This document shows, piece after piece, positions 36,615 through 45,664 of a DNA stretch of 64,000 bases. The notes beneath the pieces are model-generated. The model was not told the origin of the DNA. It saw only the letters and a program-made list of their open reading frames with translations, and searched no databases. Made by a program: the position numbers and the translations under genes. Every line of letters begins with the position of its first letter. Within the stretch, counting starts at the first letter, position 1. Source of the stretch: Bifidobacterium gallicum DSM 20093 = LMG 11596 (lineage in GTDB: Bacteria; Actinomycetota; Actinomycetes; Actinomycetales; Bifidobacteriaceae); NCBI RefSeq assembly GCF_000741205.1, contig NZ_JGYW01000002.1:248001-312000 (forward strand), in the 5' to 3' direction.

Positions 36615-39359
36615 TCAGATGCGCTGCGAAGCCTCCTCGGTGGCGGCCAGGCCTTCGCGTTCCACGCGCAGCTTGTGACCTTCCTCCTGGGAGACGCCGT
36701 AGTAAGCGGCAATCGCGATGTCCTTCATATCCTCGATTTGCGGGATGCGAGGATTGGCCGGTGCGCACTGGTCTTCGTAGGCGCGCATGCCGATCTGGTC
36801 GAGCACGCTCCAGAAGTAGTCCTCGTCCACGCCGCATTCCTGGAACGACTTGTTCATGCCAAGCTTGTTGTCGCGGTAGTCCTCAACGGCCTTGGCCAGG
36901 TTCTCGGTCGTCTCCTCAGGCGTCTTGCCCTGCTTGACGCCAAGCACCTTGGCGAGGTTCGCGTAACGCTCGGAAGCGATGTACTTGCTGTACTTCGGCC
37001 ACGAGGTCGGCTCCATCGGCACCTGGCCGTTGTAGCGGATCACGTACGGCAGCAGGATCGAGTTCGTGCGGCCGTGGGCCACGTGGCACAGTGCGCCAAT
37101 CGTGTGCGCCATCGCGTGGCACATGCCGAGGAACGAGGAACCGAAGGCCATGCCGGCCATCGTTGCCGCGTTGTGCATGTGCTCCTGCGCCGTCTTCTTG
37201 GCTTCACCGGGCTCGCTGTTGACCGATTCGGCCAGGTTGTTCCAGATCAGCTCGGCGCCATGCAACGCCATGGCATCCGTGAAGTCGTTCGCATACACCG
37301 ACACATAGGCTTCGAACGTGTGCGTCAGCGCATCGAAACCGGCATCCGACGCCAGGCGGCGCGGCTGCGTGCGAGCCAGCACAGGATCGACGATCGCAAC
37401 TGACGGCGTCAATGCGTAATCGGTGATCGGGTACTTGTAGCCCGTCTTGTGGTCGGTGATGACGGCGAACGGCGTGACTTCGGAACCCGTACCCGACGAG
37501 GTCGGGATGCACACGAGCTTGGCCTTCTCGCCCAGCGGCGGGATCTTGAATGCGCGCTTGCGGATGTCGAAGAACTTCTCACGCACATCGGCGAACGAGA
37601 TTTCCGGGTGCTCGTAGAGCAGCCACATGATCTTGGCCGCATCCATCGGCGAGCCACCACCCACAGCGATGATCGTGTCGGGCTGGAACTCTTCACGCAT
37701 CATCGCGGCGCCGCGTTCCACGGTCTCCACGCTCGGCTCGGGCTCAACGTAATCGACAATACGGAACGTGACACGGTTCGAACGGGCACGCAGCTGGTCG
37801 ATGACCTTGTCGACCACGCCAAGCTGTTCCATGACCTTGTCGCACACGATCACAGCGCGCTCAATGCCATACATGTCGCGCAGGTACTTGATGGCGTTGG
37901 GCTCGAAATAGGTCTTCGACGGGATCTTGAACCACTGCATGTTGTTGTTCCTCCGGGCGATGCGCTTGATGTTGAGCAGGTTCACAGCCTGAACGTTGCC
38001 GGACACGGAGTTGCCGCCGTACGAGCCGCAGCCCAGCGTCAGCGAGGGGGCGATGGCATTGTAGATATCACCAATGCCGCCCAGCGAGCTCGGGGAGTTC
38101 CAAATGATACGGCACGCGTGCATGCGCAGGCCGTATTCACGCACGAGGTCCTCGTTGTTCGTGTGAATCGCGGCCGTGTGGCCAGCGCCATGCTTGAGCA
38201 TTTCCTCGCACATCTCGAAGCCCTGCTCCTGGTCGTTGAACTTGAGCACAGCCTGCACCGGGGCGAGCTTCTCCATCGTCAACGGTTCCATTTCGCCGAC
38301 TTCAGCGCACTCGGCGGCCAGAATTGTGGCGTCCTCAGGAATCTCGAAGCCAGCGGCCTTGGCGATGTATTGCGGGGACTTGCCCGGCACCACCGAGTTG
38401 AGCTTCGGCGTGCCACCCGAGTAGGCCGTGCAGCCGAACATGTACTGCTCGAGCAGCGCCTTCTCTTCCTTGTTCACGAAGTAAGCCTTGCGGCGCTTGA
38501 GTTCCTTGACGAGCGGCTCGTAAATATCCTTGTGGGCGATGATGGCCTGCTCAGTGGCGCAGATCATGCCGTAATCGAAGTGCTTCGACAGAATCAAGTC
38601 GTTGGCGGCACGCTGGATGTCCACATCCTTGTCGATGTAGGCCGGAGCGTTGCCTGCGCCCACGCCGAGGGCCGGCTTGCCCGAGGAGTATGCGGCCTTA
38701 ACCATGCCCGGGCCACCCGTGGCCAGGATCGTGGCGATGCCATCATGCTCCATCAAAGCGCCCGTGGCCTCAATCGACGGATGCTCGATCCACTGGATAC
38801 AGTTCTCAGGAGCGCCGGCTTCAATAGCGGCGTCGCGCACGATGCGTGCGGCCTCGGCCGAGCACTTCTGGGCGAACGGGTGGAAGCCGAAGATGATTGG
38901 GCAGCGCGTCTTCAACGCGAGCAGCGACTTGAAGATGGCCGTCGAAGTCGGGTTCGTCACCGGCGTCACGCCCGCGACAACGCCGACAGGTTCAGCGATT
39001 TCGTCAATGCCGAGCACGTCGTCTTCGCGGATGATGCCGACGGTCTTCTGACCGGCCATGTAGTTCGTCACATGTTCGCAGGCGAAGATGTTCTTCGTGG
39101 CCTTGTCTTCCACGAGACCACGGCCCGTTTCGTCAACAGCCATCTTGGCGAGCACGAGATGCTTGTTCAGCGCGGCAACCGAAGCCTTGGCCACGATGTT
39201 GTCGACCATTTCCTGGTCAAGCTTTTCAAATTCCTTAAGCGCCGCAAGGCCCTTGGTCACGAGTGCGTCGACTTCAGCCTGGGCTGCGGCGACCTTGTCT
39301 TCTTTGGTTGGCGCCGGTGCCATCGGTGCGACTTTCTCGTCCTTGTTTGCCTCTGCCAT
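36615..39359 (-). CDS. adhE: Bifunctional acetaldehyde-CoA / alcohol dehydrogenase
   Basis: A 914-residue AdhE that reduces acetyl-CoA to acetaldehyde and then ethanol, regenerating NAD+ during fermentation. It provides the ethanol branch of the bifid shunt. The N-terminal aldehyde-dehydrogenase domain (about 25-460) has the catalytic C267 in YGMICATEQ. The linker leads to an iron-dependent alcohol dehydrogenase (about 475-880) with VGGGSPMDAAK and the metal-binding histidine regions (GFDALTHTFEAY, GMCHAMAHTIGA). It starts at an ATG after GAGGAGGA and is monocistronic. A CRP/FNR-like site lies 76 bases upstream. Confidence 0.97.
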   Translation of the reverse strand: MAEANKDEKVAPMAPAPTKEDKVAAAQAEVDALVTKGLAALKEFEKLDQEMVDNIVAKASVAALNKHLVLAKMAVDETGRGLVEDKATKNIFACEHVTNYMAGQKTVGIIREDDVLGIDEIAEPVGVVAGVTPVTNPTSTAIFKSLLALKTRCPIIFGFHPFAQKCSAEAARIVRDAAIEAGAPENCIQWIEHPSIEATGALMEHDGIATILATGGPGMVKAAYSSGKPALGVGAGNAPAYIDKDVDIQRAANDLILSKHFDYGMICATEQAIIAHKDIYEPLVKELKRRKAYFVNKEEKALLEQYMFGCTAYSGGTPKLNSVVPGKSPQYIAKAAGFEIPEDATILAAECAEVGEMEPLTMEKLAPVQAVLKFNDQEQGFEMCEEMLKHGAGHTAAIHTNNEDLVREYGLRMHACRIIWNSPSSLGGIGDIYNAIAPSLTLGCGSYGGNSVSGNVQAVNLLNIKRIARRNNNMQWFKIPSKTYFEPNAIKYLRDMYGIERAVIVCDKVMEQLGVVDKVIDQLRARSNRVTFRIVDYVEPEPSVETVERGAAMMREEFQPDTIIAVGGGSPMDAAKIMWLLYEHPEISFADVREKFFDIRKRAFKIPPLGEKAKLVCIPTSSGTGSEVTPFAVITDHKTGYKYPITDYALTPSVAIVDPVLARTQPRRLASDAGFDALTHTFEAYVSVYANDFTDAMALHGAELIWNNLAESVNSEPGEAKKTAQEHMHNAATMAGMAFGSSFLGMCHAMAHTIGALCHVAHGRTNSILLPYVIRYNGQVPMEPTSWPKYSKYIASERYANLAKVLGVKQGKTPEETTENLAKAVEDYRDNKLGMNKSFQECGVDEDYFWSVLDQIGMRAYEDQCAPANPRIPQIEDMKDIAIAAYYGVSQEEGHKLRVEREGLAATEEASQRI

Positions 39360-39434
39360 TCAATCCTCCTCGATGAAACGGGGTGCTGCTGAATTTTGTA
39401 TGCCGTCTTGGCCGACGGCTGATGCACATCGCAA

Positions 39435-39450
39435 TGTGACCTGATTCACT
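39435..39450 (-). promoter_or_regulatory. CRP/FNR-like dyad upstream of adhE
   Basis: TGTGA-CCTGAT-TCACT matches the CRP-family consensus TGTGA-N6-TCACA at nine of ten positions. It lies 76 bases before adhE, a plausible operator position. Regulator unknown. Confidence 0.45.
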
Positions 39451-39750
39451 AATGTACCCATTCGGATCACAGAAAACCAGAGCATGCCAACTTATGGCCT
39501 ATCGTTCACTATTGAGCGGTTTTTGTTCTACTCTTATCGTTTATTGATGGAATTCTCGATCAAATATGCGATTTTCCGGTGCGATGTGCGGTTTTGTACC
39601 ATCACGTACAACACTTTCGCACGCTAGATATTCCAACTTTCATAAAGTCACTTGAGAAAAGCGGTCAAACATCGACTACTTTTGCAAAGTGAGTTGTGAA
39701 AAGCTATGCTGCAACCACAGAAATAGAAAATCATTGCCCGCAACTCAGCA

Positions 39751-39795
39751 GTACAGTTCCGAACAATACCGTTCCGAGCAGTACCGCTCCCGACC
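39751..39795. repeat. Three 15-bp tandem repeats upstream of ROK gene
   Basis: Three imperfect 15-base units on the pattern GTACCGTTCCGAGCA, end to end, 94 bases before the regulator start. They could be operators for autoregulation. Confidence 0.65.
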
Positions 39796-39888
39796 CGCAC
39801 CAACAGTCCCGGCCACACCGCGCGCGCACTCCAGTGACGTAACGCCCGCGCGGCCCGCAATCCGCAGCCCGCATCCAAGGAACCCGAC

Positions 39889-41169
39889 ATGTTACAAACA
39901 GCCGCCCCCTCCCCTTTCTCAACGCAACTCTCCCCCACAGCACAGCCCACAGCTTCGTCCGCAACAACCGCACCGCTCAACACCACTGCACCGCCCAGCT
40001 CAGCCGAGCCGTCCGCCACGCCGGCACAGAGCCGCCTGTTTGCACGCCCCCAACCGCTGCCGAGCCGGGACGCCGTGTTCAACCTGCTGATTGACGGCAT
40101 GCCGCGCACGAGACGCGCCATCGGCGAGCAGTTGGCGATGAGCGCGCCGACTGTGGCCGCGGCGTTGCAGCAGATTGAGCAGGCCGGTCTGCTGCAACGC
40201 ACGGGACATGACGAGTCCACAGGCGGCAGACGCCCCGACATGTTCACAATCGCGACGGACGGTCACGTTGTGGTCGGCGTGTCCATGAGGCGGACCATGT
40301 TGACGTGCATGGCCGTGGACTTGGCGGGCAATCTTGTCGCACGACGCCGCGTCCCGCTGCCCTACCGCAACGAACAGCTCTACTATCACCGCGCGGGCAC
40401 GCTGCTCAGTGACTTTTTGGCCGATCTCAAGGGCTCGCCGCACGTGCTCGGCATCGCCGTGTGCGTGTCGGGAGCGGCGACGATCGACGAGGATGGCATC
40501 ACGTTTACGCACGATGAAGAGCGTGGCTCGTGCCGCATTCCGTTGACAATGCTCAACGAAGCGCTGCGCCGTCCCGTCTCGCTCGTGGGCTGCGGTGAGG
40601 CGCGTGCGATGGCGCGCTTGCGCGAGGACGGTCCGCGCGACGCTTGGTACGTAACGCTCGGGCGACACGTGGGCGCCACGCTCGTGCTCGACGGTCGCAT
40701 CCATCGGCCGCGCGGAGCCGTCAGCAACGAAGCCGTGGGGCACATGACGCTCGTGCCGGGGGGCAAGCCCTGCCAGTGCGGACGTTCGGGATGTGCGAAC
40801 GCGTACTGCGGGCTTGCGATGCTGCCGGAGGAAGGCGAGTCGCTGCCGGGTTTCTTCAGCGTGCTCGAGCAAGGCGAGCTGCATCATCGCCAACGCATGG
40901 ACGAGTGGATGGATCACTTTTCCACAGTTTTGTCAAACCTGCGCGCCTGCGTCGACGTCGACATCGTCATCGTCGGCGAGGCTGCGCAATATCTGGACGA
41001 GCACGATGTGCTGCGGCTCTACGAACGCGTCTGCGAGCGCTGCGGCACGCGCCAGTTCTCGCTGACTCTGGCGCCCGAAGATGACGGTGACGACGTGCGT
41101 GGCGCCGCGCTGCTCGTGTTGTCGCAGCACTTGCGTGAGCCGGCCGCGCTGTTGAACGGGCTTGCGTAA
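39889..41169 (+). CDS. ROK-family transcriptional regulator
   Basis: A 426-residue protein. A Thr/Ala/Pro/Ser-rich N-terminal stretch (about 1-52) precedes a winged helix-turn-helix (about 58-110, TRRAIGEQLAMSAPTVAAALQQIEQAGLLQR). A ROK domain follows, with the zinc-binding CQCGRSGCANAYC motif near 300. NagC/XylR-type ROK regulators sense sugars or sugar phosphates and repress catabolic genes. It lies upstream of glgX and divergent from adhE, so control of carbohydrate or fermentation genes is plausible; the ligand is unknown. The ATG at 39889 lacks a strong ribosome site, so a later start is possible. Confidence 0.88.
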   Translation: MLQTAAPSPFSTQLSPTAQPTASSATTAPLNTTAPPSSAEPSATPAQSRLFARPQPLPSRDAVFNLLIDGMPRTRRAIGEQLAMSAPTVAAALQQIEQAGLLQRTGHDESTGGRRPDMFTIATDGHVVVGVSMRRTMLTCMAVDLAGNLVARRRVPLPYRNEQLYYHRAGTLLSDFLADLKGSPHVLGIAVCVSGAATIDEDGITFTHDEERGSCRIPLTMLNEALRRPVSLVGCGEARAMARLREDGPRDAWYVTLGRHVGATLVLDGRIHRPRGAVSNEAVGHMTLVPGGKPCQCGRSGCANAYCGLAMLPEEGESLPGFFSVLEQGELHHRQRMDEWMDHFSTVLSNLRACVDVDIVIVGEAAQYLDEHDVLRLYERVCERCGTRQFSLTLAPEDDGDDVRGAALLVLSQHLREPAALLNGLA

Positions 41170-41527
41170 CGCTGGCAGCCGGCCGTCCGGCACGTTCCCC
41201 ACCCGCGGCACGCTCCTCACCCTCCGCACGTTTTTCACCCTCAACGCCCCATATTCGTCACTCCTCAACGCGGGTTCCCTCGGACGCCCTCCAACGCCCC
41301 TATTCAAGCGTCCCTGCTCAAGGCTCCGCAGCTCTCCAGCCAACGTCACCCAACGCGCCCCCACGTTCAACCAGCGTTCAAGCAAACGTTCACCAGCGTT
41401 CACCCACGTTCCGCAACGCCCGAAAACGTTGGAAACCATGGAAATCTCAAGCGTTCCACACGCCGCTCACACCCCGCTTTCTCATGGTAATATCTCCACA
41501 AAACATGCACATTTGTCTTATAAAATT
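41170..41527. other. Region upstream of glgX with phased CGTTC motifs
   Basis: A 358-base gap of C-rich, low-complexity sequence with many CAACGC and CGTTC words. CGTTCA starts at 41364, 41375, 41387 and 41397, and CGTTCC at 41407, a near-helical 10-12-base spacing. A -10-like TATAAA (41519-41524) is only a few bases from the glgX ATG. Confidence 0.5.
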
Positions 41528-44086
41528 ATGGGCATGCAATTACAGAAGCTTCATCGGTACGCCACTCGCCCGGGACTGTTCTTTACACAGGACGGCGGAG
41601 CGGATATCATCGTGCGCTCGGAGACGGCCGAGGCGATGTGGCTCAGTGTGCTCGAACCGCTTGATGGTCCGAGTGAATTCTATTTGGATGCGATCCGCCT
41701 GCCCGACGATTCGGCGGCCGCGTTCGTTGAACCTATGATGGAACACCGCGTGGTCACACGTCGCGTACCGGGTTATGCCATGAGAGAAACGCTGTTTCGC
41801 ATGGATGGCCCGAATTACGGCCTGTGGTATGTGCATCTGCCCAAGGCTTGGGATGGCATGATGTATGGGTTCCGCGCGAACGGCGTGTGGGATCCGCGCC
41901 ATGGGCTCATGTTCAATCCGTACAAGTTTTTGATCGATCCGTACGGCAAGGGCATTGAGGGCACGGCTCAGCTTGATCCGGCCGCGTTTGCTTACGAGTG
42001 TGAGATTCGTGACGGCCGCGTGGTGGGTGACTGTTACGGCCGCATGAGCACGTTGGATTCGCTCGGCAAAGTGCCGTATTCAGTGGCCATTGACGACCGT
42101 GACGTCACCAAACATGATCGCGATCCCGTTCATCCGCATGTGCAGTGGCGTAAGACTGTGATTTACGAGCTGCACGTCAAGGGGTTCACGGCCCGCGCGC
42201 CTTGGCTTGCGCCCGAACTGCGCGGCACGTACGCGGGTCTTGCGCATCCCAAGACGCTCAGTTATCTGCAGGAACTGGGCGTCACGTCCATTGAATTGAT
42301 GCCTATTCACGCCAAGCAACCTGAGCTGTTCTTGCAACAGCAAGGCAAACGTAACTATTGGGGCTATTCCACGCTCAACTACTTCTCCCCCGAGCCCTCG
42401 TATGCCACCAAGAAGGCGCAACAGCAAGGGGCCACAGCCGTGCGCCAGGAGGTCATCGACATGGTCAAGGCGTTGCACCAGGCCGGGTTTGAAGTGATCA
42501 TGGATGTGGTGTTCAACCATACGTGCGAGGGCGGCAATGAAGGTATGACCGTATCTTGGCGGGGGCTTGACAATTTGTCGACCTACCGGCAGTCCGCGCA
42601 TCCGGGGCATTTGGAAGACACGACAGGTTGCGGCAACACATTGGACTTCACCGACACGCATAACGTGATGTTTGCTGTGGATTCGTTGAGCTACTGGGCC
42701 AAGCGCATTGGCATTGACGGCTTCCGTTTTGATTTGGCCGTGTCCACGGCCCGGTTGAACGGTTCGTTTACGCCGTACCATCCGTTCTTGTATGCGTTGC
42801 GTTCCGACCAGTTGCTCGGCAACTTGAAACTGATTATGGAGCCGTGGGATGTGGGTCCTGACGGGTGGCGTACGGGCCAGTTCCTGACGCCGTTTAGTGA
42901 ATGGAACGACCGCTTCCGCGATACGGCACGCTCGTTCTGGGTCACTGATGTAGCCGCCCGGCTTGCGCCGCATGCGTCGATGAAAGCCAAGCCGATGGTG
43001 TCGATGCAGGAAATTGCCACACGCCTGTGCGGTTCGGCTGATGTGTTCGCGACGAATCCGGGTCGTGGCGCTTCAAGTTCGATCAATTTTGTTACAGCGC
43101 ATGACGGGTTCACACTGGCCGACCTCGTGTCGTATGAACGCAAACATAATGAGGCCAATGGCGAGCAGAACCGTGATGGCGCTTCGCATAACCATTCAGC
43201 CAATTTTGGTGTGGAAGGGCCGAGCAACAACGCGCTTGTGCTCAATGTGCGTGAACGCGCGGCCATGAACCTGCTTGGCATGCTGATGCTGTCGTTGGGT
43301 ACGCCGATGATGCTGGCCGGCGACGAGTTTGGCAATTCGCAACAGGGTAACAACAACGCCTATTGCTTGGACGATGAGACCACATGGCTTGACTGGAGTT
43401 GGATTCATGGCCCTGATGACAGTCCGGAACGCCGCCGGATGCGCAGTTTGGCCGACCTGATTGCATTGCGCAAAACGCTTGACATTTATCATCATGAGGA
43501 TTTCTTCACGCGTTTGACGCAGTTGGGACTCAAAAAACGTACCAAGAGCCGCGTGGAATGGTTCCTGCCGGACGGTTCCACACCGCGCGATACCGACTGG
43601 CATAGCGACGCGATTCATGCGTTCACGATGCGGTTGGCTTCAGGTCATGAGCGCAGCGTGGCCATTGTGGTCAATAGCGGCGCTGACGACCTTGACATGG
43701 TGTTGCCTGCGGATTGCGAATGGCGCATGCTGTGGTCAAGCGCCCAAGTGCATGATGACGCGCCGTTCCTGTATTCGCGTGGTACAGATGCGAACCAGGA
43801 TGCCCAAGACGTTGAGGATGCGCAGGATATTGAAGATCGTGCTGCCACGGTGAACTTAAAAGACGGCAAGCGTCCCCCGATGGCGCATGACGGGCTTGAG
43901 GGCGTTGAGACACGCAACATGAAGCCTCAAGGAGCGAAGGAAGTGGCATCGGCAAACCATGGTGCAACGCGGGAACGGGATATGGACCAGCCTGCGGCTG
44001 AACTCGCGAACCGGTCTGGCAACGATGGCAGCGATGGCATGGTATGGCGCATTCCAGCCAATAGCATCAGCTTGCTGGCGTCATGA
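41528..44086 (+). CDS. glgX: Glycogen debranching enzyme (GH13, isoamylase type)
   Basis: An 852-residue GlgX-type enzyme that hydrolyses alpha-1,6 branches. The N-terminal CBM48-like domain is at about 1-165 and the GH13 barrel at about 175-640. The nucleophile is D402 (GIDGFRFDLAV), the acid/base E438 (LIMEPWDVG), and HDG is in VTAHDGFTLADLVSY. The C-terminal sheet domain carries an unusual insertion of about 75 residues rich in Asp/Glu/Ala/Asn between SRGTDANQ and GMVWRIPANS. Starts at 41528 or 41534 are equally possible. There is no Shine-Dalgarno, and a TATAAA lies just upstream, suggesting a leaderless mRNA. It works with MalQ downstream on glycogen and maltodextrins. Confidence 0.93.
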   Translation: MGMQLQKLHRYATRPGLFFTQDGGADIIVRSETAEAMWLSVLEPLDGPSEFYLDAIRLPDDSAAAFVEPMMEHRVVTRRVPGYAMRETLFRMDGPNYGLWYVHLPKAWDGMMYGFRANGVWDPRHGLMFNPYKFLIDPYGKGIEGTAQLDPAAFAYECEIRDGRVVGDCYGRMSTLDSLGKVPYSVAIDDRDVTKHDRDPVHPHVQWRKTVIYELHVKGFTARAPWLAPELRGTYAGLAHPKTLSYLQELGVTSIELMPIHAKQPELFLQQQGKRNYWGYSTLNYFSPEPSYATKKAQQQGATAVRQEVIDMVKALHQAGFEVIMDVVFNHTCEGGNEGMTVSWRGLDNLSTYRQSAHPGHLEDTTGCGNTLDFTDTHNVMFAVDSLSYWAKRIGIDGFRFDLAVSTARLNGSFTPYHPFLYALRSDQLLGNLKLIMEPWDVGPDGWRTGQFLTPFSEWNDRFRDTARSFWVTDVAARLAPHASMKAKPMVSMQEIATRLCGSADVFATNPGRGASSSINFVTAHDGFTLADLVSYERKHNEANGEQNRDGASHNHSANFGVEGPSNNALVLNVRERAAMNLLGMLMLSLGTPMMLAGDEFGNSQQGNNNAYCLDDETTWLDWSWIHGPDDSPERRRMRSLADLIALRKTLDIYHHEDFFTRLTQLGLKKRTKSRVEWFLPDGSTPRDTDWHSDAIHAFTMRLASGHERSVAIVVNSGADDLDMVLPADCEWRMLWSSAQVHDDAPFLYSRGTDANQDAQDVEDAQDIEDRAATVNLKDGKRPPMAHDGLEGVETRNMKPQGAKEVASANHGATRERDMDQPAAELANRSGNDGSDGMVWRIPANSISLLAS

Positions 44087-44336
44087 TTGGCCGTTGATGC
44101 CAACTTGGTCACAGCTCGTGGATAATTGTCGAACGGCATGAATATTGGGACAGCACAAGAAGTGGCTGCTGTGCTGTACGCCATTGTGCTGCACAGCAAC
44201 TGCTGCTCAGCGTAGCACTGACGCCTCGACGAGCGTGGATTTGTAGGGCTATAAGGCTGTGAGCGATGCACGCATGAATGCCCAATGATTGTTCGGCTCG
44301 TGCCATGGTTACGCTTGATGCGAGCTCATATACGGG
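44087..44336. other. Convergent intergenic region glgX / rpsI
   Basis: No gene is seen. GCTGTGC/GCACAGC arms around 44170-44208 may form a weak glgX terminator. Confidence 0.4.
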
Positions 44337-44372
44337 CAAAGCCCCGTTGCGCATGACGCGAACGGGGCTTTG
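44337..44372 (-). terminator. Terminator after rpsI
   Basis: A perfect 12-bp stem (44337-44348 with 44361-44372), 27 bases past the rpsI stop, ending in TTTG on the minus strand. Confidence 0.85.
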
Positions 44373-44398
44373 TGCAATGCTGCGAATGCAGCGGTGCA

Positions 44399-44887
44399 TT
44401 AACGCTTGGAGAACTGCGGTGCACGACGAGCCTTGTGCAGACCGGCCTTCTTGCGTTCCACGACGCGAGCGTCGCGGGTCAGGAAGCCAGCCTTCTTCAG
44501 GGCTGCGCGGTTGGCATCGCGGTCGATGGCGTTCAGTGCGCGGGCCACACCCAGGCGGATTGCGCCAGCCTGGCCCGTGGTGCCGCCACCGTCAACGAGG
44601 ACGATGATATCGAACTTGTTCTCGAGCTTGAGCAGCACGATCGGCGAGTTGACCTCACGCTGCAGCAGCTTGGACGGGAAATACTCTTCCAAGGTGCGGC
44701 CGTTGATGGTCCACTTGCCCGAACCCGGAACCAGACGCACACGGGCGACTGCTTCCTTACGACGACCCGTGCCGTAGCCCGGGGCGATCGTGGAGGTGCC
44801 GGTGCCGGCGCCAGCGTTGGTCTCGGTAGTGAAAGCGACTGCCTCTTCGGTTTCCTGAACCGTGGAGTTGTTGGTGTTTTCAGCCAT
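44399..44887 (-). CDS. rpsI: Small ribosomal subunit protein uS9
   Basis: A 162-residue uS9. The last 130 residues are the ribosomal core ([26 protein letters not shown]-terminal [22 protein letters not shown], which reaches the P site). The first 35 residues are an extra Asn/Thr/Glu-rich stretch. The ATG at 44887 follows GGAGAG. It is cotranscribed with rplM, 20 bases upstream. Confidence 0.97.
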   Translation of the reverse strand: MAENTNNSTVQETEEAVAFTTETNAGAGTGTSTIAPGYGTGRRKEAVARVRLVPGSGKWTINGRTLEEYFPSKLLQREVNSPIVLLKLENKFDIIVLVDGGGTTGQAGAIRLGVARALNAIDRDANRAALKKAGFLTRDARVVERKKAGLHKARRAPQFSKR

Positions 44888-44907
44888 TGTTCTTACTCTC
44901 CTTCGGT

Positions 44908-45360
44908 TCACTTAGCCTGCTGCGAGATCTGCTCGATCTCGAAGACCTGTGGGTTCTGGCCAGCGTGCGGATGTTCGGCACCCTTGTAGATGCGCAGACG
45001 ATCAAGCTGCACCTTGGACAGCTTGTTCTTCGGCAGCATGCCCTTGATAGCGGACATGATGATGCGCTCAGGCTTGCCAGCAGCCATCAGCTGGGCGTAG
45101 CTGTCGCGGCGCAGGCCACCGGGACGACCGGAGTGGGCGTAGAGTTCCTTGCCCATCTTGTTGCCCGTGAAGGCAATCTTGTCAGCGTTGATGATGATGA
45201 CGAAGTTGCCGGAATCAGCATGCGGTGCGAACGACGGCTTGTTCTTGCCACGCAGCAGAACCGCTGCCTGGGAAGCGAGGCGACCGAGCACCACGTCGGT
45301 AGCGTCAATGACATACCAGTCGTGAGTCAGATCAGCTGGCTTCGGTGTGAAAGTTTTCAC
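44908..45360 (-). CDS. rplM: Large ribosomal subunit protein uL13
   Basis: A 150-residue uL13 ([54 protein letters not shown]). The rplM-rpsI pair is universally conserved. Its leader is long, and a GCGACACGCC element lies 233 bases upstream. Confidence 0.97.
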   Translation of the reverse strand: MKTFTPKPADLTHDWYVIDATDVVLGRLASQAAVLLRGKNKPSFAPHADSGNFVIIINADKIAFTGNKMGKELYAHSGRPGGLRRDSYAQLMAAGKPERIIMSAIKGMLPKNKLSKVQLDRLRIYKGAEHPHAGQNPQVFEIEQISQQAK

Positions 45361-45572
45361 GATGGTCCTTTTCTATATATTGTGTTCCGGATCCTTGCTC
45401 TTACGGCGCGGTTGAAGCATCCGCCTCCGCTTGGGCTTGAATCTCATTACCGTGGGCTCCCTGAAAGTCCTTATGGCGAGTGGGAAAGCGCTTTGAAGGA
45501 CCCCGTAGGGAAACACAACAATCCTCTAGTGTATCAAGCGCTTTGACTTTTGCGGCCAAACGTGCACAAAAT
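45361..45572. other. rplM leader region
   Basis: About 210 bases between the rplM start and the malQ terminator. No ORF with support. It probably holds the 5' untranslated region and part of the rplM promoter. Confidence 0.45.
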
Positions 45573-45613
45573 GCCGATGACCCGCAACACTCGGCGTGTC
45601 GCGGGTCATCGGC
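45573..45613 (-). terminator. Terminator after malQ
   Basis: A perfect 13-bp stem (45573-45585 with 45601-45613), followed on the minus strand by ATTTTGTG. Its loop and right arm contain the GCGACACGCC element of rplM, so terminator and downstream promoter overlap. Confidence 0.9.
45593..45602 (-). promoter_or_regulatory. GCGACACGCC element upstream of rplM
   Basis: The minus strand reads GCGACACGCC-GAGTG-TTGCGG, with the TTGCGG at the same 5-base distance as the -35 of the tRNA-Tyr promoter. Confidence 0.5.
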
Positions 45614-45664
45614 AACAGTGATCAGCATGCCCGCTCATCAGCGGGTCGACCGTGCAGATTGGGC

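Larger units (their letters stand above)
39360..39888. other. Divergent regulatory region adhE / ROK regulator
   Basis: A 529-base gap between divergent genes, AT-rich at 39480-39730. It holds the CRP-like dyad near adhE and the 15-bp triplet repeat near the ROK gene. No Rex-type TTGTGA-N6-TCACAA site was found. Confidence 0.55.

Noticed and set aside
37449-39392. 647-codon plus-strand ORF
   Set aside because: Antisense shadow of adhE, without motif or ribosome site.
39360-39888. Rex (NADH-sensing) operator at adhE
   Set aside because: TTGTGA words occur, but no full inverted pair at the right spacing.
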